A stretch of DNA of 64,000 nt from JALOAD01 sp023228995 [NCBI: Candidatus Muiribacterium halophilum] (GTDB taxonomy: Bacteria > Muiribacteriota > Muiribacteriia > Muiribacteriales), in the NCBI GenBank assembly GCA_023228995.1, contig JALOAD010000001.1, positions 1-64,000 of the forward strand, read 5' to 3'. Numbering within the stretch: the stretch's first letter is position 1; each line of letters begins with the position of its first letter. The translations under genes and the position numbers were made by a program. The notes under the pieces were generated by a model, which was not told the origin of the DNA, did no database searches, and saw nothing but the letters and a program-made list of their open reading frames with translations. Positions 18,807 through 28,435 of this stretch are shown here, one piece after another.

Positions 18807-19551
18807 TCTTCTACTAAATCTTTTCAGATTAAATTACAGATTAAAATACACATCATCAAAATTCGGATTGTTATGGTCAATACTAAGTCCAATAATAACA
18901 TTAGGAATATTTAATATTATATTTATACATATATTAAAAGTAAATATAACAAACTTTCCCCTATTTTTATTTTGTGGATTAGTATGTTGGACATTTTTTT
19001 CGTCAACCGCAGTCAATAGCTGTTATTGTTATCTAAAGAATTTTGAGATAATTCAAAAAATAAGATTTCCCTATCACTACATACTTTTTTCAGAAATAAT
19101 ATTAAACTTCATGATATTTACAATAAATTTTATAATTCTAACAATATTTTCAATATTAACCAGTAATAATTTTTCAATATATAACATATTTTACATAATC
19201 CCAGCAATAATAATACTAATACTAATTACAACAACAATATCATTTATAACATCAACATTATCAGTATTTTCAAAAGATATACCACATATAACAGAAATAA
19301 TAATAAATATATGGTTTTATGCAACACCAATATTTTATTCACCAACAATGATACCAGAAAAAATAAGATTTTTATTCAAATACAATCCAGCAACCCTGCC
19401 AATAGAAATAATAAGAAAAGTATTTTACGATAAAACAATAATAATATACAACTCCGATATAATAATACATATTATTATAGATATTATAGCTTTAACAGCA
19501 GTTTGGATATATTATAACAAAAAAAGACCATATTTCCCTGAATTTATATAA
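18796..19551 (+). CDS. ABC-2 type polysaccharide export permease (Wzm/KpsM-like)
   Basis: 251 residues with six hydrophobic segments. The N-terminal KYTSSKFGLLWSILSPI segment and the late WFYATPIFYSPTMIPEKIRFLFKYNP loop are diagnostic of the KpsM/Wzm/TagG permeases. The start overlaps the ATPase gene by 11 nt, so the two subunits are coupled. Exports a polysaccharide across the inner membrane. The stop at 19551 falls at the first base of the 33-bp inverted repeat. Confidence 0.95.
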   Translation: MKYDLLLNLFRLNYRLKYTSSKFGLLWSILSPIITLGIFNIIFIHILKVNITNFPLFLFCGLVCWTFFSSTAVNSCYCYLKNFEIIQKIRFPYHYILFSEIILNFMIFTINFIILTIFSILTSNNFSIYNIFYIIPAIIILILITTTISFITSTLSVFSKDIPHITEIIINIWFYATPIFYSPTMIPEKIRFLFKYNPATLPIEIIRKVFYDKTIIIYNSDIIIHIIIDIIALTAVWIYYNKKRPYFPEFI

Positions 19552-19583
19552 ATTGGGGTCAGGTCTTCGGAATTCGATTTTTG
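19551..19583 (+). repeat. 33-bp inverted repeat, left copy
   Basis: Perfect reverse complement of 20896-20928. Starts AATTGGGGTCAGGTCTTCGG. Together they enclose exactly one glycosyltransferase gene. The core resembles short REP-type repeats. Confidence 0.85.
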
Positions 19584-19657
19584 TTATTCTAATTATATAA
19601 TGCAAAGTGTATAATATCTGTTATTAACTACAAAACATAAAAAAAGATAAAAATTTT

Positions 19658-20857
19658 TTATATTTTAATATTTTTAATTCTTGATATCAAATATTGATAA
19701 AAACGATTTCTATTTTTAATAATGCTTAGCATAAAAAATGGTAAATAATTATCTTTATAATTTTTAAGATTAGGCAATGTATTATAATAAGTAATTGTTT
19801 TTTCTTTGTTATTATCAATTAAAACAGTGTTTGAAAATTTTTTTATAGGAAATTTATAATTAAAAAGAAATTTAGCCCACAAATCATTTGAAGAAGTTTT
19901 TAATTTAATATTATAAAACTCAGAAAGGTAGCTTATTTCATATAAAGTTATAGAATTAAAAAATAAATTTTTACTTTTAAGAATTTTTTTAATTTTTTTT
20001 ATAGAAAGAAAATCAACTTTTGTTGTTAATTCATTTATTACTGTGTTTTCAGCTTCTAATTCAAGATTTTTACTAAAATTCTTTGCGGAATATTTAGGAA
20101 TTTTTACATAATTTTTATGAATAATTCTTTGAACAGGAAGAAGATAAGGGTTGAAGTATTCAGGATGTTTTTTAAAAAACATTAAAGAAGCTTTCGCAAT
20201 ATTAATATTTCTAGCTTTAATTTCATTTAATGTCCTTACATTAAGATGATATCCAATGGCATTTTTGGCAAATTTTATAGTTTTTTTATTGTTAAAAATT
20301 CTGTATCCAAGTTCCAAATCTTCAAAGCCATAAGAAGTAAATTCTTTGTCAAAACCACCTGATTTTATGAAAAGGTTTTTATTTAAAGATATATTAGCAG
20401 TTATAAATTTGATAAAATCAACATAATCTGAATTAATCTGGGAAAAATAATAACCAAGATCAATATTTTTTGTATAAAAATCTATTTTTTTATTAACAGG
20501 AAATAAAATGTTTCCAAGAACAGCTTTTTCGCCATATTTATGATGTTTTAGATGTTCTTCAACAAGAATATTTGAACATATAACATCAGAATCTATAAAT
20601 AGCAATATTGCATATTTACTTACAGAAGCTCCAAAATTCCTAGCATTACCTTGACCTTTACCAGGATTTTTATAAAAACTAATATTTATACTTGTTTTTA
20701 TTTTTATTTTTTTTATAATGTTAAATATTTCATTGTTAGTGGATTCATCAACTACAATAATCTCATAACTATTAGTTGTTTGAATTAATAATGAATTAAG
20801 AGTTTTTTTAAAAGTATTAGCTCTATTAAAAGTAGGTATAATAACACTAATTTTCAA
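19658..20857 (-). CDS. Family 2 glycosyltransferase inside an inverted-repeat box
   Basis: About 400 residues. The reading frame extends to a TTG at 20926, but those first 23 codons are the inverted repeat itself. I choose the TTG at 20855-20857, which has GGAG nine bases upstream and gives MKISVIIPTFNRANTF, the canonical GT2 start. Other features are VVDESTN, a GQGNARNFGA loop, and FIDSDVI as the metal-binding site. FDKEFTSYGFEDLELGYR completes the chondroitin-synthase/WcaA-like pattern. The C-terminal 130 residues are lysine/asparagine rich and unassigned. It is opposite in direction to the preceding export genes. Likely cytoplasmic, acting on the same surface glycan. Confidence 0.85.
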   Translation of the reverse strand: MKISVIIPTFNRANTFKKTLNSLLIQTTNSYEIIVVDESTNNEIFNIIKKIKIKTSINISFYKNPGKGQGNARNFGASVSKYAILLFIDSDVICSNILVEEHLKHHKYGEKAVLGNILFPVNKKIDFYTKNIDLGYYFSQINSDYVDFIKFITANISLNKNLFIKSGGFDKEFTSYGFEDLELGYRIFNNKKTIKFAKNAIGYHLNVRTLNEIKARNINIAKASLMFFKKHPEYFNPYLLPVQRIIHKNYVKIPKYSAKNFSKNLELEAENTVINELTTKVDFLSIKKIKKILKSKNLFFNSITLYEISYLSEFYNIKLKTSSNDLWAKFLFNYKFPIKKFSNTVLIDNNKEKTITYYNTLPNLKNYKDNYLPFFMLSIIKNRNRFYQYLISRIKNIKI

Positions 20858-20895
20858 TTGTATATTCTCCGGCAATATTCTGAAATTCGAATTAT

Positions 20896-20928
20896 CAAAA
20901 ATCGAATTCCGAAGACCTGACCCCAATT
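20896..20928 (-). repeat. 33-bp inverted repeat, right copy
   Basis: Exact reverse complement of 19551-19583. Ends 3 bp from the stop codon of the next gene (20932). Confidence 0.85.
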
Positions 20929-20931
20929 TTT

Positions 20932-22572
20932 TTATTTATTTAATTTATCATAACGGGATTTTAGCATAATAGCAGTCTTTTTTATTATATCTTCTACTGC
21001 TGGCATTGTTATTTTTTCTTTAGTTTTATTTACTATTTCTGAAAGTATTTTTGCTATTTTTAAAATTTCTTCTGGATTTTGACTTTCTTGTCCTTTGAGC
21101 CATATATTTGCCATTAAAAGACTTATAGGAAAATCTATATATAACATATTATTTAATTTATCTGAAGTTTCATCTAATACACTTATATCTAATATGTTTT
21201 TTTGAACTTTTTTGGTGAATATTTTGTCATCATTAAAATATTTAGATAGATAAACTGGGACTTCATTTTTTAATATTGTATCAAATGTTTTTTTGTCTTG
21301 TGCCATTTTTTCAAGGTCTTTTAGATTGTTTTCAATTAACTCTATTAATTCTGTAAATGATAAATCTTGAATTATCTGTGAATTTTCTCCGTCTATTTTT
21401 ATTTCTTTTCTTAATGCGAGTAATGCTGAAGCTGTTTTTGTTTTATACTTTATTAATGTATTAAAATATGGGTAAAATATAAATTTATATTTATCTTTAA
21501 ATACTTTTTTTAATACATTTAATATATCAAAACTAACAAGTTTATCTTCGGGTTTTGTATATTCTGTGATTGCTGCTATTTTAAAAAACCTTGTCATTGT
21601 ACTGAAATTCAAAATTTTTCTTAAACTTTGTCTGTCTATATCTTTTTTTGCGATTTTTTCAAATTCAGATTTCATGTAAACTGAAAATTCGCTGTAATTA
21701 TATTTTGTTTTTTTCATAATGTCTAAAATATCTATATCTAAATAAAAATCTAATATAAAATTATCCATTACATCCCAAAATTCTTTGTTGAAATCATAAA
21801 AATACAACTTATCTTCTTCACCACTATTATTTTGCTTGATTGGAAATAATATAAGCATATTTCCGGGATCTTCCATTTTTTCAATTGATTTTTGATCAAA
21901 ATCAACAAAATATCCTGGCTCAAGACTTGAAGTCATAATTATAAGCGGTAAACTGCTTTTACCTTTAAACTCTATATTTTTAATGATTATATTAACTTTA
22001 CTTTCAAGATTATCAACTAGAGTTCCTATTTTTTCAAATACGCAATTTTTAAATATTATGCTTTTATTTTCAGAAAGTTTATTGAAAAGAATATAGTTAA
22101 AACTTTTGAAATTACAATTTTCAAATGTGATATTTGAACCATTATTTCTCATTAATTCTTCAGAATGAAAAAAACCTGTAAAATTACAATTTTTAAAAAT
22201 AACATTGAGATTTTTTTCAATTTCAAATATCCTTATTTTATACAATATTCTAAAATTAATATTCTCAAATGTAATCTCAGGTTCAAGATTGTTCCAGTTT
22301 CTCCTATCTCGATTCATCTTAATAGCTACCCAATCTTGCTCATTAAGTGAAGTTATTTCAACTGTGCCTTCTCCAATTATCTTATGATTTTTTTTTGGAT
22401 TAATGATGTTGAAAGAATCGGTGATAATCATGCCATCTGGAATAATAAGTTCATCATAATCGCCTTTGCTTATATGTTTATAAAAAGAAGCATGATCTGT
22501 TACTTTGATAGTTTCAGAATTACTTGAAATAATAAAAAAAATTATTATTATCAAAAAAAATTTTATTTTCAT
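20932..22572 (-). CDS. Exported protein with beta-helix-like N-terminal half
   Basis: 546 residues with a signal peptide (MKIKFFLIIIIFFIISSNSE). Residues 60-210 contain repeated short strands of the type ITFENINFRI, VIFKNCNFTG, ITFENCNFKS and IIFKNCVFEK. This pattern is typical of right-handed parallel beta-helices (pectate-lyase-like or NosD-like), where Asn and aromatic residues stack. The rest (about 270-546) is predicted helical and shows no motif I know. Secreted or periplasmic; could be a surface-binding or polysaccharide-acting protein given nearby glycan genes, but no catalytic residues can be named. Confidence 0.75.
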   Translation of the reverse strand: MKIKFFLIIIIFFIISSNSETIKVTDHASFYKHISKGDYDELIIPDGMIITDSFNIINPKKNHKIIGEGTVEITSLNEQDWVAIKMNRDRRNWNNLEPEITFENINFRILYKIRIFEIEKNLNVIFKNCNFTGFFHSEELMRNNGSNITFENCNFKSFNYILFNKLSENKSIIFKNCVFEKIGTLVDNLESKVNIIIKNIEFKGKSSLPLIIMTSSLEPGYFVDFDQKSIEKMEDPGNMLILFPIKQNNSGEEDKLYFYDFNKEFWDVMDNFILDFYLDIDILDIMKKTKYNYSEFSVYMKSEFEKIAKKDIDRQSLRKILNFSTMTRFFKIAAITEYTKPEDKLVSFDILNVLKKVFKDKYKFIFYPYFNTLIKYKTKTASALLALRKEIKIDGENSQIIQDLSFTELIELIENNLKDLEKMAQDKKTFDTILKNEVPVYLSKYFNDDKIFTKKVQKNILDISVLDETSDKLNNMLYIDFPISLLMANIWLKGQESQNPEEILKIAKILSEIVNKTKEKITMPAVEDIIKKTAIMLKSRYDKLNK

Positions 22573-22593
22573 AAACTATCAAAATCCTGTTTT

Positions 22594-23877
22594 TTATTTT
22601 TTTATTTTTTTATATATAGAACTTGATTTTAACTCTCCAATTAAATATAAAGAGCCTGTTATAATTATATTTTTTGAAGAATTTAAATTTTTGTTATAAA
22701 TATATTCAAGTGCTTTTTCTGAATTTTCAAAAACAAATACAGTTTTAAAATATTTTTTTGCTATTCTTTGCATTTTTTTTATATCCATCATTCTTTTATT
22801 ATCTATATGTGTAAGAACTATTTCTTTTGAATATTTAGAAAGTTTTCTGTAAAAAAGATCAGCATTTTTATCTCTTAATATAGATGATAAAAATACTATT
22901 TCTTTATTTTCAAAATAATTTTCAAGATAAACACACAAAGTATTAAGTCCTGCTCTATTATGAGCTCCATCCATCATTACAAAAGGTTTTTTACTTATTA
23001 TCTCAAGTCTTCCTGGGAAAAACGCCTGTTCAAGACCTTGTTTAATGTATTTTTCATCAATTTTAATTATTTCTGCAACTTTAACTGCATTTGCTGCATT
23101 TTCTACCTGATGTTCTCCAGGCATATTAAGTTTTAATGATTTAAATTTATTTTCACCTGAATAATCAAAAACAATATTATCATAAGCTTTACTTACAATT
23201 TTTGTCGAAAACTCTTTATTATTAATGAAAATTTCAGAATTCATTTCTTTAGCATAATCTCTAAATAATTTTTTTAATTCAGGTCTTTTTTCAGATGAAA
23301 TAATATGACAATCTTTTTTAGTTATTGCAATTTTTTCTTTAGCTATATCTTTAAGTTCATTTCCTAAAATTCCACAATGATCTTTATCAATATTTGTAAC
23401 AACAGCAATTGATTTTTCTAGAGTATTTGTAGCATCAAGTCTTCCACCAAGTCCCACCTCAACAACAGCCCAGTCTACTTTTTTTTGTGCAAAATAATAA
23501 AAAGAAATTGCAGTTACCATTTCAAAAAATGATGGTTTATCGCCAAATTCCTCTTCAATTATTTTAGAAGCTTTTTCAATTTCTGGTAATATATTATGAA
23601 AATCTTCTTTTGATATTTCTTCAAGATCAAGCCTTATTCTCTCATTATACGATACAAGATGCGGAGATGTAAATTTACCGACTTTAAAACCTGCATTATG
23701 CAAAATATATTCAATATAAGTTGCAGTAGAACCTTTGCCATTAGTACCAGTTATATGAACTGACTTAAATTTATTTTGTGGATTTCTAAGAAGCTGTAAC
23801 ATTTTTTTTATTTTATTAAGTTCATATTTCTGCCCTTCTTTAATGTAATCATAAACATAATTTCCAAAATCAATCAT
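22594..23877 (-). CDS. folC: Folylpolyglutamate synthase/dihydrofolate synthase
   Basis: 427 residues from the ATG at 23877, chosen because GGAG lies upstream; a longer frame to 23988 would be translated from a REP repeat. It adds glutamate to folates (and possibly dihydropteroate) in the cytoplasm. The Mur-ligase family features are HITGTNGKGSTATYI as P-loop, SPHLVSYNERIRL as folate/omega loop, VVEVGLGGRLDATN, VVTNIDKDH, and FMMDGAHNRAGL in the C-terminal domain. It sits 21 nt before the beta-helix gene on the same strand. Confidence 0.95.
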   Translation of the reverse strand: MIDFGNYVYDYIKEGQKYELNKIKKMLQLLRNPQNKFKSVHITGTNGKGSTATYIEYILHNAGFKVGKFTSPHLVSYNERIRLDLEEISKEDFHNILPEIEKASKIIEEEFGDKPSFFEMVTAISFYYFAQKKVDWAVVEVGLGGRLDATNTLEKSIAVVTNIDKDHCGILGNELKDIAKEKIAITKKDCHIISSEKRPELKKLFRDYAKEMNSEIFINNKEFSTKIVSKAYDNIVFDYSGENKFKSLKLNMPGEHQVENAANAVKVAEIIKIDEKYIKQGLEQAFFPGRLEIISKKPFVMMDGAHNRAGLNTLCVYLENYFENKEIVFLSSILRDKNADLFYRKLSKYSKEIVLTHIDNKRMMDIKKMQRIAKKYFKTVFVFENSEKALEYIYNKNLNSSKNIIITGSLYLIGELKSSSIYKKIKK

Positions 23878-23938
23878 ATAATCTCCATTAAAGTGATTTT
23901 TTTGCAAAATCACAGTTAGCATAGTAAAAACAAAAACA

Positions 23939-23970
23939 AATCCCGGCTCAGAATAGTACCGGGATGACAG
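23939..23970 (-). repeat. REP-like repeat, inverted
   Basis: ATCCCGG and CCGGGATGACAG arms, upstream of folC. It differs in the loop (CTCAGAATAGTA) from the commoner units. Confidence 0.8.
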
Positions 23971-24022
23971 TGTTTTCACAATCCCCAAATCCCGTTTACC
24001 GGTGTTCCCCCGGCGTTCTCCT

Positions 24023-26362
24023 CTATTCCCCTAATATCTCTAATATATACTCTGGTTTAAATGGAGCTTTATGTAATCTTTTACCTGTTGCATTATAAAA
24101 AGCATTTGCAATAACCGGAATTGGTCCATTTATACAAACTTCAGCAACGGATTTAGCTCCGTAAGGACCTGTATTTTCATAAGAATTTTCAGCCATAATA
24201 GTTATAATTTCAGGAAGATCTGCTGCTGTATAAATTTTATATTTACCAAAACCATTATTCATCATATTACCTTTTTTTGAAAAGCTATAATCTTCAATCA
24301 AAGCATAAGATAAACCATTTACCAATGCTCCTTCCACTTGACCTTCAGCAAGTTTTGGATTAATACAAACTCCGCAATCTGTTGCAGTAACATATTTTTC
24401 AACTTTTATATTTCCAGTTAATGTATCAATTACTATTTCAGCGAAATGAGCTGAAAATGGTGGTGGTGAAGATTTAGATACTCTTGAAGAAGTTGCTTGA
24501 ATTTGTTCCATTTCATCAATATGCATAGCACTTGTGCAAATTTCGCCATATGAACAACTATCTTTACTACCTTTTATAAAAGCATTTCCTTCAAAAAGAT
24601 CAATATCTTCTTCTTTTACAGCCAGTTTTTTTGCAGCGTGTTTTTTTATTATCTTTTTAATTTTTTCAGCACAATCTTTTACTGCAAGACCTGAAAGATA
24701 TGTAGTTGAAGATGCATAAGCTCCTACATCAAAAGGAGTTACATCTGTATCTGAAGATATAACTAGAATATTATTAATAGATGTTTCTAAAACTTCAGCT
24801 GCAATCTGTGATAAAACTGTATCAGAACCTGTTCCAAGGTCGGTTGCTCCTAGATTTAAATTAAATGAACCATCATCATTCATTTTTATATAAACAGAAG
24901 CCATATCAATGTAAGGAACAGAAGAACCTTGCATAAAACAACCCATTCCAATTCCTTTAATATATCTTTCATTTTTATTTTTTTTGTTTTTAAAACTGTA
25001 TTTTGCTTTTTTACTTTTCCAATCTATAGCTTCAGCCCCTTTATCAATACATTGAGTAAGTTCACATGAATCTATTTTAAAAATATGTCCTGGTTTACCT
25101 TCGCCTAATGCTTTGAATATTTCAGAAGTTTCTCCAGTTTTAATATGCCATTTTTTATAATATTCAGCCTGATCTATTCCACATTTTTCGCATATTACAT
25201 CTATCATTTGAGTATATGCAAAATAACCTTGTGTTGCACCATAGCCTCTATAAGCTCCACCAGCTGGTAAATTTGTATAAACTGCTTTTCCTGTAAAAAG
25301 CATATTAGGAATTTTATTTAATAATGGAAGTATTTTAGAACCAACACACGATACAACTGTAAGTGCATGAGTACCAAAAGCTCCTGTGTTTTGAAGAGCA
25401 TCAAGATGTATTGCTTTTATTTCGCCATTTTTATTAAAACCAACTTTGTATTTAATTCTAAAAGGATGTCTTGTTCTTGAAAAAACAAAAACTTCATCTC
25501 GTTTAAGTATTAATTTTATAGGAATTCTATGTTTCCATACTGCAAAAGCTACTATTGGTTCCAGTAAAGCTTCCTGTTTATTACCAAAACCACCACCAAT
25601 TCGAGGCTTTATAACTCTGATTTTACTTACTGGAATTTTTGTTGCATGAGAAACAATTCTTCTTGTATGAAATGGAACTTGAGTTGATGTTATAAGTACG
25701 AGTCTTCCTCTTCCATCAATATAACCTTTTGTAGATGAAGGTTCCATCATGCAATGATGAGCATATTGTGTGTAAAATGTATCTTCCATTACTTCATCAC
25801 TCTCTTTATAGCCTTTTTCTACATCTCCAACAACTGCATTTACTTCACTTGCAATGTTTTTTTCAGGTTGAAATTTTATAGGAATTATCTGTATTGCATC
25901 TTTTTCAGTATGAACTCTTGAAGTTTCCCTGTCTTCTGATTTTTCATAATCAAGAGCAGGTTCAAGAATATTATATTTAACTTTAATTTTTTTTATTGCT
26001 TTTAAAGCTGTTTTTTCATCTTCAGCAATAACAGCAAGTACTTTATCTCCTACAAATCTAACTGTATTATCAAAAATCGCACAATCATAAGGTGCTGGTT
26101 CAGGATAACTCTGTCCTGCCGTTGTATGCATAATTCTTTCAACATTTTTATAAGAAAGAACATCAATTACACCTTCCATTTTTAAAGCTTCACTTTCGTC
26201 TATATCTGTAATTTCTGCATAAGCATAAGGTGAAGGCATAAGTTTTATAACAGCACAATCTCTAATGTCATAATCATCTGTAAAAAGTTCTTCACCTGTT
26301 GCAAGTCCTAATCCATCTATTTTTCTGACTGAATGATTTACAGTTTTAAAATTATTTTTCAT
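24023..26362 (-). CDS. Molybdenum hydroxylase large (molybdopterin-binding) subunit, xanthine dehydrogenase family
   Basis: 779 residues from the ATG at 26362, preceded by GGAGGTGAG. Family features in order: GLATGEELFTDDYD, HHCMMEPSS, the GGGFGNKQEA Mo-cofactor loop, GAYRGYGATQGYFA, a long middle region with GATDLGTGSDTVLSQIAAE, and near the end GAKSVAEV, where the Glu matches the catalytic base of xanthine dehydrogenase. It hydroxylates an N-heterocycle or aldehyde using water, passing electrons to the 2Fe-2S and FAD subunits encoded upstream. The start overlaps the 2Fe-2S gene by 11 nt. The substrate (xanthine, nicotinate, other) is not readable. No Mo-cofactor synthesis genes are nearby. 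Confidence 0.93.
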   Translation of the reverse strand: MKNNFKTVNHSVRKIDGLGLATGEELFTDDYDIRDCAVIKLMPSPYAYAEITDIDESEALKMEGVIDVLSYKNVERIMHTTAGQSYPEPAPYDCAIFDNTVRFVGDKVLAVIAEDEKTALKAIKKIKVKYNILEPALDYEKSEDRETSRVHTEKDAIQIIPIKFQPEKNIASEVNAVVGDVEKGYKESDEVMEDTFYTQYAHHCMMEPSSTKGYIDGRGRLVLITSTQVPFHTRRIVSHATKIPVSKIRVIKPRIGGGFGNKQEALLEPIVAFAVWKHRIPIKLILKRDEVFVFSRTRHPFRIKYKVGFNKNGEIKAIHLDALQNTGAFGTHALTVVSCVGSKILPLLNKIPNMLFTGKAVYTNLPAGGAYRGYGATQGYFAYTQMIDVICEKCGIDQAEYYKKWHIKTGETSEIFKALGEGKPGHIFKIDSCELTQCIDKGAEAIDWKSKKAKYSFKNKKNKNERYIKGIGMGCFMQGSSVPYIDMASVYIKMNDDGSFNLNLGATDLGTGSDTVLSQIAAEVLETSINNILVISSDTDVTPFDVGAYASSTTYLSGLAVKDCAEKIKKIIKKHAAKKLAVKEEDIDLFEGNAFIKGSKDSCSYGEICTSAMHIDEMEQIQATSSRVSKSSPPPFSAHFAEIVIDTLTGNIKVEKYVTATDCGVCINPKLAEGQVEGALVNGLSYALIEDYSFSKKGNMMNNGFGKYKIYTAADLPEIITIMAENSYENTGPYGAKSVAEVCINGPIPVIANAFYNATGKRLHKAPFKPEYILEILGE

Positions 26363-26831
26363 TATCCTCACCTCCATTCATTCTCTTAGCAGCAAGTTTT
26401 ACAGCATCAATTATCTTGATATATCCAGTACATCTACATAAATTACCATCAAGTGCACTTTTTATTTCTTCTTCTGTTGGATTTGGATTTTTTTTAAGTA
26501 ATGAATAAGTAGATATTACAAATCCAGGTGTACAAAAACCACATTGAACTGCTCCAGCATCAACATAAGCTTCTTGAATTATTGAAGGTTTATGCTGATC
26601 TCCAAGTCCTTTTGAAGTTACAATCGTTTGATCTTTTACACTCATTGCCAGAATTTGACATGAATTAACAGACACATCATCAACAAGAACAAGGCAAGCT
26701 CCGCATTGACCTTCTTCGCAACCGTTTTTAACTTCTGTAAATCCATTATCTCTTAAAGCTTCAAGCAAAGTTGAATCAGGTCTTAATTCGATTTTTTTGT
26801 TTTTTCCATTTATATTAAAAATTTCTTTCAT
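26352..26831 (-). CDS. Molybdenum hydroxylase small subunit with two [2Fe-2S] clusters
   Basis: 159 residues, the usual size of CoxS/XdhC-type subunits. The N-terminal plant-ferredoxin-like cluster site is GCEEGQCGACLVLVD followed by NSCQ. The C-terminal cluster site is CGFCTPG with LDGNLCRCTGY. It carries electrons from the Mo site to FAD. ATGA overlap with the FAD subunit gene, and 11-nt overlap with the large-subunit gene, so all three are translated together. Confidence 0.96.
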   Translation of the reverse strand: MKEIFNINGKNKKIELRPDSTLLEALRDNGFTEVKNGCEEGQCGACLVLVDDVSVNSCQILAMSVKDQTIVTSKGLGDQHKPSIIQEAYVDAGAVQCGFCTPGFVISTYSLLKKNPNPTEEEIKSALDGNLCRCTGYIKIIDAVKLAAKRMNGGEDNEK

Positions 26832-27622
26832 TTAACTCTCCCATTCATTATTTTTAATCCATCTTCTATATAAACATTTGCTATTTTATTTTTATAATCT
26901 GCTGAAAATCTTACATCTTTAATAAAATCCAAGTCTAATTTGAAATTATCTTTAATTTTATTTTCCATATTATTAAAAACTTCAACTTTGGATTTTGTTC
27001 CAGATACAACGACTTTAATATTATTTAAAGAAATATCTTGTTTAATTCCTGTTATATTGACAATTAAAGCTGGATAATCAAATCTAACTTGAGTAAGTCT
27101 GTTTGAATAACCTACAAAATTATCTCTATTATTTTCAAAACTTATATTAAGTAAAATATGAAGTTCTTTTTGATATTTTTGAATATATTCTTCAATATTA
27201 ACTGTAATTTCTTTACCATTAAATAGAGTAACTTCAGCATTTACTGCAATAAGTGCTGGAACAATATCAGACCAAATGGGAAAATCTACAATAGAACCAC
27301 CAATTGTCATTCTATTTCTAATTGGAGTAGAAGCAGCTTTTGAAAATAAATTACAAATATATGAATACACATTACCTTTATTTACTGGCGATTCTATAAG
27401 CTCAGCTATACTAACTCCAGCTCCTGCAATAACTTTATTATCTTCAAAGTTTAAATATTTAAGCGAAAGACTATTTATATTTATAAAACCACGGATTTTT
27501 TCAGATTTGGTCCTATTAATACCAAGACCGCCTGAATATATTACATTACCTTCTTGTTGAAGAAGTTCCCAGGCTTGTTTTATAGTTTTAATTTCATGCC
27601 ATTTTATATCATCTCTATACAT
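26828..27622 (-). CDS. Molybdenum hydroxylase FAD-binding medium subunit
   Basis: 264 residues, slightly short for a CoxM/XdhB type subunit (about 280-290). The FAD loop is seen as VIYSGGLGI and the second as SKAASTPIRNRMTIGGSI, where the family usually has ATxQIRNxGTxGGN. The C-terminal domain contains the VRFDYPALIVNI strand. First gene of the three-subunit operon. The missing GN at the second FAD motif makes cofactor affinity uncertain. Confidence 0.88.
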   Translation of the reverse strand: MYRDDIKWHEIKTIKQAWELLQQEGNVIYSGGLGINRTKSEKIRGFININSLSLKYLNFEDNKVIAGAGVSIAELIESPVNKGNVYSYICNLFSKAASTPIRNRMTIGGSIVDFPIWSDIVPALIAVNAEVTLFNGKEITVNIEEYIQKYQKELHILLNISFENNRDNFVGYSNRLTQVRFDYPALIVNITGIKQDISLNNIKVVVSGTKSKVEVFNNMENKIKDNFKLDLDFIKDVRFSADYKNKIANVYIEDGLKIMNGRVK

Positions 27623-27804
27623 TATTTCCCCCTAATATTATATATTTATTATAAATTTATAAAATTTTGTTGTATTACATTATACAATAAAATCAGTTTT
27701 TTAAAAAGATTTAAGTGACAGGTATTATATTCTCGCATTTCCCTTGATAGCATTACTATTTTTACTTTGATTTATTTTAATTTTAACTATTACTTAATTT
27801 ATTG

Positions 27805-27820
27805 CGATAAATATAGTATA
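27805..27820 (+). promoter_or_regulatory. 16-bp upstream motif, copy 1
   Basis: CGATAAATATAGTATA, 28 nt before the ATG at 27849. The identical 16-mer lies 28 nt before the ATG at 28480. Probably a promoter -10 region. The CGATAA core recalls flagellar-type sigma-28 -10 boxes (GCCGATAA), here with TAAC 15 nt upstream of TGCGATAA, but that match is weak. Confidence 0.6.
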
Positions 27821-27848
27821 GGAACAATTTTTACACCGGAGGGATTTT

Positions 27849-28229
27849 ATGAAAACAAAAAATAATTACAAAGGTTTTATATTTTTTACACTGCTTTTTA
27901 TTTCAGCTTCACTTGTAACAATGCTTTCAGGATTTAATTTTAATGCAGAAAATAACTTCAAAGTGTCTTTTGATGTAAAACCGCTTAACAATAGTTTTGT
28001 ATGTGAATTTAAAATTTCAGATATTAATACTGGAAAAATACTTAGTAATCCTAAATTAATTTGTAATAACGGACAAAAATCTACAATAAGTGTAAAAACA
28101 GATGAAGGTCTATCAATTCATGCCGATATTCTTGTTATGACAGATATAAATTCACTAAATTATTCAATTGCTTTAGTTAAAAAAAGTAAAGAAATATATA
28201 AACAAAATACATCAATTAATTTGAAATGA
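27849..28229 (+). CDS. Small exported/membrane-anchored beta-rich protein, family of three (1)
   Basis: 126 residues with an N-terminal hydrophobic segment (signal or anchor, residues 10-30). The rest has a strand pattern FKVSFDVKPLNNSFVCEF, then ILSNPKLICNNGQKSTISV, which resembles the small secretin-like element 'LSxPxLxxxxGxxAxIxVG'. It shares this layout with the next two genes. GGAGGG precedes the ATG. Function unknown; the hydrophobic start suggests the periplasm. Confidence 0.75.
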   Translation: MKTKNNYKGFIFFTLLFISASLVTMLSGFNFNAENNFKVSFDVKPLNNSFVCEFKISDINTGKILSNPKLICNNGQKSTISVKTDEGLSIHADILVMTDINSLNYSIALVKKSKEIYKQNTSINLK

Positions 28230-28329
28230 TAAAAAAAAGTATGAGAGCTGTATGTGAAGCGTATAAGAGCGTGAAAGAGTGAAGTGGTAAGATAGGAAAA
28301 GCTTTAAATCTATTTCACCATTTCGCAAA

Positions 28330-28350
28330 AAAATGTTCATTGAACATTTT
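28330..28350. repeat. Perfect 9-bp-stem hairpin in a 250-bp gap
   Basis: AAAATGTTC and GAACATTTT around ATT, flanked by TTCGC on both sides. Similar to units of the hairpin arrays. The surrounding 28240-28380 also contains a phrase (GCGTATAAGAGCG) that recurs inverted near 55670. Confidence 0.6.
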
Positions 28351-28435
28351 GCTTCGCCATCTCGCATAGTTTAAAGAACAGCGGTATAGAAGCATTTAAA
28401 TACTAAAATATAGTTACTTATTTTTTTAAATAATC

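Noticed and set aside
20858-20926. N-terminal extension of the glycosyltransferase from the TTG at 20926
   Set aside because: These codons are the 33-bp inverted repeat; a TTG with GGAG at 20857 gives the normal family start.
23878-23988. N-terminal extension of FolC
   Set aside because: Translated from a REP unit; the ATG at 23877 has its own GGAG and starts the conserved domain.
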